Positions 60,926 to 64,000 of a stretch of DNA of 64,000 nucleotides are shown piece by piece. Source of the stretch: an uncultured Draconibacterium sp. (GTDB lineage: Bacteria; Bacteroidota; Bacteroidia; Bacteroidales; Prolixibacteraceae); the NCBI RefSeq assembly GCF_963677155.1, contig NZ_OY781884.1, positions 3,282,501-3,346,500 of the forward strand. Direction: 5' to 3'. Under the pieces are notes generated by a model, which saw only the letters and a program-made list of their open reading frames with translations, had not been told where the DNA came from and did no database searches. The position numbers and the translations under genes were made by a program. The first letter of the stretch is position 1, and every line of letters begins with the position of its first letter.

Positions 60926-60952
60926 AAAGAGGTCGCTCAGACCTCTTTTTTT
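60926..60952 (+). terminator. Intrinsic terminator of the DUF1080 gene
   Basis: A 9-bp stem AAAGAGGTC/GACCTCTTT (60926-60934 with 60940-60948), GCTCA loop and T run. Its arms are almost identical to those of the tRNA terminator at 59126. Confidence 0.9.
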
Positions 60953-61133
60953 ATGCACAAAACGGTCAATAAGCAATCTTTCCGAAAATTTTCCTTCGCA
61001 TTTCAAGCCAACTTTAAATTACAGGCAATAATTCGTGCTTTCGAAAACTATTCTAAATACAATGTGTTAATTTCAAAAGTTATTACGAAAGGGAACATTT
61101 CTTTGCATTGGAAGATTTCCCGTAAAACAATTT

Positions 61134-62141
61134 ATGATGATGGAAAAAAGCAACTACAATTTTAAACCGCTGCCTGGTTATGAGCATTTTGAAGCCACAA
61201 CCCAGATTATTATTGCTGAAATTCTTCGTCGCAAATTGGCTTTTGAGATTGTTGATGCGGATAATAATCTCATTTCTGTTCAGCACAACAATAAAGAATA
61301 CGTTATTCACGAAGGAACCATTTCGGATGCCAACAGCTTGATTGCCTTCTGGATATCGAACGATAAGTGGATGACACGGCAATTCCTTCAGCGGAAAGGT
61401 ATTCACCAGGCAAAAGGCATTTTGATAAAACCCGGTTATCAAACGGAGGTGCTGGATGCGATTGAGTTACCGGCTGTGGTGAAACCTGCTGACACCGATC
61501 ATGGAATTGCAGTAAGTACAAATATTCAAAGTCGCGAAGAGCAAATTGCCGCCATCAACAATGCTTTTAAATATTCCAAAAAAGTTATTGTTGAAGAGTT
61601 TTGCCCAGGACAGGAATACCGTTTTCTGGTGATCGATTATCATGTACGTGCCATTGCCTGGCGCGAGCCGGCAAATGTTAGCGGCGATGGGAAATCTTCC
61701 ATTCAGCAATTGGTTAACGAGAAGAATAAAGGGCGTGGAACGGATTACACGCACCCTTTACTAAAAATAAATATTGATGAGGAAGTAATTCGGCATTTGA
61801 ATGCAGTTTCAATGACACCGGAAACGATTTTGAAGGACGGAGAGAAGGTGTACCTGCGCAAAAACTCAAACCTGAGTACCGGTGGCGACAGCATTGATGT
61901 AACCGATGAAATTCCTGATTTTTACAAAAATGTAGCTGTTGAAGCAGCAAAGTCGGCAGGCCTTAAAATTGCCGGAATCGATATTATAATCAGAGATATG
62001 GAAGGGCCTGCATCGAATGATAATTATATTGTAGTTGAACTGAATGCGCCGGCTATGTTGTCGATGCACGATTATCCGTACATCGGGAAAAATCGTCATG
62101 TGGAGAAATACGTTCTCGACAGCATTCTTAATTCGAAGTAA
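61134..62141 (+). CDS. ATP-grasp ligase, probably the glutathione-synthetase step
   Basis: The 335-residue protein has ATP-grasp motifs. The ATP-binding region reads LPAVVKPADTDHGIAVSTNIQSREEQIAAINNAF and KKVIVEEFCPGQEYRFLVIDYHVRAIAWREPANVSGDG. The metal-binding end is IAGIDIIIRDMEG...YIVVELNAPAMLSMHDYP, with the Glu-x-Asn pair. The sequence style is that of cyanophycin synthetase and of the second half of bifunctional GshF. A glutamate-cysteine ligase lies 29 bases downstream, so joining glycine to gamma-Glu-Cys is the natural guess. Three tandem ATGs (61134-61142) leave the exact start open. Confidence 0.75.
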   Translation: MMMEKSNYNFKPLPGYEHFEATTQIIIAEILRRKLAFEIVDADNNLISVQHNNKEYVIHEGTISDANSLIAFWISNDKWMTRQFLQRKGIHQAKGILIKPGYQTEVLDAIELPAVVKPADTDHGIAVSTNIQSREEQIAAINNAFKYSKKVIVEEFCPGQEYRFLVIDYHVRAIAWREPANVSGDGKSSIQQLVNEKNKGRGTDYTHPLLKINIDEEVIRHLNAVSMTPETILKDGEKVYLRKNSNLSTGGDSIDVTDEIPDFYKNVAVEAAKSAGLKIAGIDIIIRDMEGPASNDNYIVVELNAPAMLSMHDYPYIGKNRHVEKYVLDSILNSK

Positions 62142-62170
62142 CTGACGAGGAGAATAACAAGAAATTGGAG

Positions 62171-63538
62171 ATGACAGAACAAGAAAAAAAGATAGAAATA
62201 AACCATAAATCGCAACTAATCGATTATTTTGAGCGGGGAAGTAAACCGCCTGAAAAATGGGGAATCGGAACGGAGAATGAAAAGTTTTTATTTCGCCGAA
62301 AAGATTTCGGGCGACTTTGTTTCGATCAGGATGGCGGAATACTGAAGATTCTGAACAAGATGCAACAAGATGGCTGGCAGCCAATTCTTGAAAATAATAT
62401 TGCAATTGGGCTTCTGAAAAATGGCGCTTCAATAACGTTGGAGCCTGGCGGACAATTTGAGCTTTCGGGCGATAATTTTAGTACTGTTCACGAAACGTAC
62501 CGCGAAACCAAAAAGCATTTTCAGGAACTCAATACGATAAGTCAGCACTATAATTTTTTTAGTCTGCCAATGGGCGTTGATCCGTTGACAGAAGTGGCTG
62601 ATGTGCCGTGGGTGCCTAAAGAGCGTTACCGTTGGATGCGCAATTACATGCCCACAAAAGGACAACTTGGGCTGCACATGATGACAAACACCGCTTCAAC
62701 ACAGGTAAATCTTGATTTTGGCAGCGAAAGCGATATGGTGAAAAAGATGCGCGTGTCGCAAGCCTTGCAAGCTATTGTTACTGCCATTTTTGCCAACTCT
62801 CCGTTTTCGGCTGGAAAACCCAATGGCTATTTATCGTATCGTTCGCATATTTGGAACCATACCGATCCGGATCGTTGCGGACTTTTACCCTTTATTTTTG
62901 ACGAGGGGTTTAGTTTTGAGCGCTGGGTAGACTATTTACTGGATGTGCCCATGTATTATATTTTACGCGACGGGGAGTATATATTGGCAAATGGTCTTAC
63001 CTTTCGTGGATTTTTTGAAGGCAAGCATTCGCTAAAACCAACCTTGGAAGATTGGGAGACGCATGTATCAACTATTTTCCCGGATGTACGCCTCAAACAG
63101 TTTATTGAAATGAGAGGCGCTGATGCCAGTTGTGTATCGCACATTGCAGCGGTTTCGGCTTTGTGGGTTGGCTTGTTGTACGATGCTGAAAGTCTGGCAG
63201 AAGCTGATGAACTTATTTCGAAATGGGACGTTGACACCATGCAGGAGCTTCGTGCCCAGGTGCCGGTAAAAGCGTTAAAGGCAGAAAGTGGTAACCTGCA
63301 TGCCGGAACCATTGCCAAACAAATTTGCAGAATTGCTTCAGATGGACTTTCCAGACGTGCCAAAGTGTGTTGCTGCGAGGATGAAAGTAAGTTTTTGGCT
63401 CCGGTTCAGGAAATTACCGAGAGCGGGATTACCGTGGCCGAAAAACTGTTGAAACGCTACCGTGAGGGGAACGAAACCTTGCCGGAATTGGTTTACAACT
63501 GGCAAAACGAACAGATGCAAAAATATATTGATGCTTAA
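62171..63538 (+). CDS. gshA: Glutamate-cysteine ligase, plant/proteobacterial GCS2-like type
   Basis: This enzyme links glutamate to cysteine with ATP. The 455-residue protein (ATG at 62171; a TTG two codons earlier is possible) has WGIGTENEKFLFRRKD, SITLEPGGQFELSGD, GQLGLHMMTNTASTQVNLDFGSE, SPFSAGKPNGYLSYRSHIW and FIEMRGADASC. These are the known landmarks of the plant-type enzyme also found in alphaproteobacteria. The preceding ATP-grasp gene can complete glutathione synthesis. The next gene, 17 bases away, encodes an ABC exporter and may belong to the same transcript. Confidence 0.92.
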   Translation: MTEQEKKIEINHKSQLIDYFERGSKPPEKWGIGTENEKFLFRRKDFGRLCFDQDGGILKILNKMQQDGWQPILENNIAIGLLKNGASITLEPGGQFELSGDNFSTVHETYRETKKHFQELNTISQHYNFFSLPMGVDPLTEVADVPWVPKERYRWMRNYMPTKGQLGLHMMTNTASTQVNLDFGSESDMVKKMRVSQALQAIVTAIFANSPFSAGKPNGYLSYRSHIWNHTDPDRCGLLPFIFDEGFSFERWVDYLLDVPMYYILRDGEYILANGLTFRGFFEGKHSLKPTLEDWETHVSTIFPDVRLKQFIEMRGADASCVSHIAAVSALWVGLLYDAESLAEADELISKWDVDTMQELRAQVPVKALKAESGNLHAGTIAKQICRIASDGLSRRAKVCCCEDESKFLAPVQEITESGITVAEKLLKRYREGNETLPELVYNWQNEQMQKYIDA

Positions 63539-63555
63539 ACGGCAAAACAGGAATC

Positions 63556-64000
63556 ATGTTATCGAAACTTAAATTCTTATTAAAATACACGCATCAATAC
63601 CGGTGGTGGTACACAGGAGGAATTATCTTCCTGATGCTTACTGTCTGGACTTCGATTACGATTCCCGGATTTATCCAGAAAACTATTGACTTGATAGCCG
63701 CTGGTCGTGCCGGAAATGAAGCTGAATTTCATAAAAATGTATTGATTATAGTAGGCTTGGCCGCAGGGTTGATCTTGGTGAGAACCCTTTCACGGATTTT
63801 GATATTTTTTCCGGCCCGCCTGATTGAGCGACAATTAAAAGGCGAGATGTTCCAAAAGCTTTCCTCTTTCGGAAAGGATTATTACGATAAAAATTCTACC
63901 GGAAATATTATTTCGCGGGTTAATAATGATATTAATGGTGTGCGCATGATTACCGGATTTGGGATTTTGCAAATCGGGAATATTCTGCTTTCGTTGTCGC
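63556..64000 (+). CDS. ABC exporter, N-terminal membrane part (cut by window end)
   Basis: The first 148 codons are in view: MLSKLKFLLKYTHQYRWWYTGGIIFLMLTVW...PGFIQKTIDLI, then ILVRTLSRILIFFPARLIERQLKGEMFQKLSSFGKDYYDKNSTGNIISRVNNDINGVRMITGFG. This is the start of a type I ABC exporter membrane domain (MsbA/MdlA-like), with the coupling-helix region SxGNIISRVNNDI. The nucleotide-binding half lies outside the window. It starts 17 bases after gshA; if co-transcribed it could export a thiol peptide, but that is only a positional guess. Confidence 0.85.
   Translation, partial: MLSKLKFLLKYTHQYRWWYTGGIIFLMLTVWTSITIPGFIQKTIDLIAAGRAGNEAEFHKNVLIIVGLAAGLILVRTLSRILIFFPARLIERQLKGEMFQKLSSFGKDYYDKNSTGNIISRVNNDINGVRMITGFGILQIGNILLSLS

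Overview
The window looks like a chromosomal segment of a Bacteroidota bacterium, probably a marine or anaerobic member of the Marinilabiliales (Prolixibacteraceae-like). The phylum call rests on a SusC/SusD pair, a SprA-type type IX secretion protein, many short lipobox signal peptides, A/T-rich ribosome-binding regions and promoters of the form TTTG-N(18-22)-TAnnTTTG. The order-level guess is inference from protein flavour only. Most of the window reads as ordinary core genome. One clear integrated island lies at 50.0-59.1 kb.

Layout. 1-6 kb: the tail of a DUF3467-type gene, a secreted hypothetical, an intergenic array of 21-bp repeats, then etfB-etfA-acyl-CoA dehydrogenase. 6-11 kb: two lipoprotein genes, a Crp/Fnr regulator with a 26-bp dyad upstream, and a three-gene NifX-like cluster. 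11-19.5 kb: asnB, a patatin/glutamine amidotransferase pair, a TlpA-like lipoprotein, an EamA transporter, a secreted S28/S37-like peptidase, a GNAT enzyme and small lipoproteins. 19.5-29.9 kb: SusC, SusD and an associated lipoprotein, next to a divergent PAS hybrid histidine kinase. 30-37.1 kb: the complete operon trpE-G-D-C-F-B-A on the minus strand. Its leader holds two successive leader peptides, each with three Trp codons and each followed by an intrinsic terminator. 37-46.5 kb: sprA, ruvA, pdxA. 46.7-49 kb: an A+T-rich operon of a membrane protein, a radical SAM protein and a 47-residue peptide gene I found by hand. 49.3 kb: a nickel superoxide dismutase with a Sec signal peptide.

The island (about 9.1 kb) is inserted at a tRNA-Asn gene and bounded by 58-bp direct repeats. 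It carries a tyrosine integrase, two small membrane proteins, a degenerate SF2 helicase-like protein, a membrane protein beside a RelA/SpoT-type alarmone synthetase, a DUF5131 radical SAM protein and a short RadC. Its right end holds a tRNA-Asn copy broken in the D-loop by a 31-bp hairpin-forming insert. The tRNA's probable original terminator and a decayed pspC gene follow.

The last 4 kb hold a DUF1080 secreted protein, an ATP-grasp ligase next to a plant-type glutamate-cysteine ligase (a likely glutathione pathway split over two genes), and the start of an ABC exporter. The observations most worth a second look are the tandem trp attenuators, the radical SAM/peptide cassette, and the island's broken tRNA end with its alarmone-synthetase cargo.
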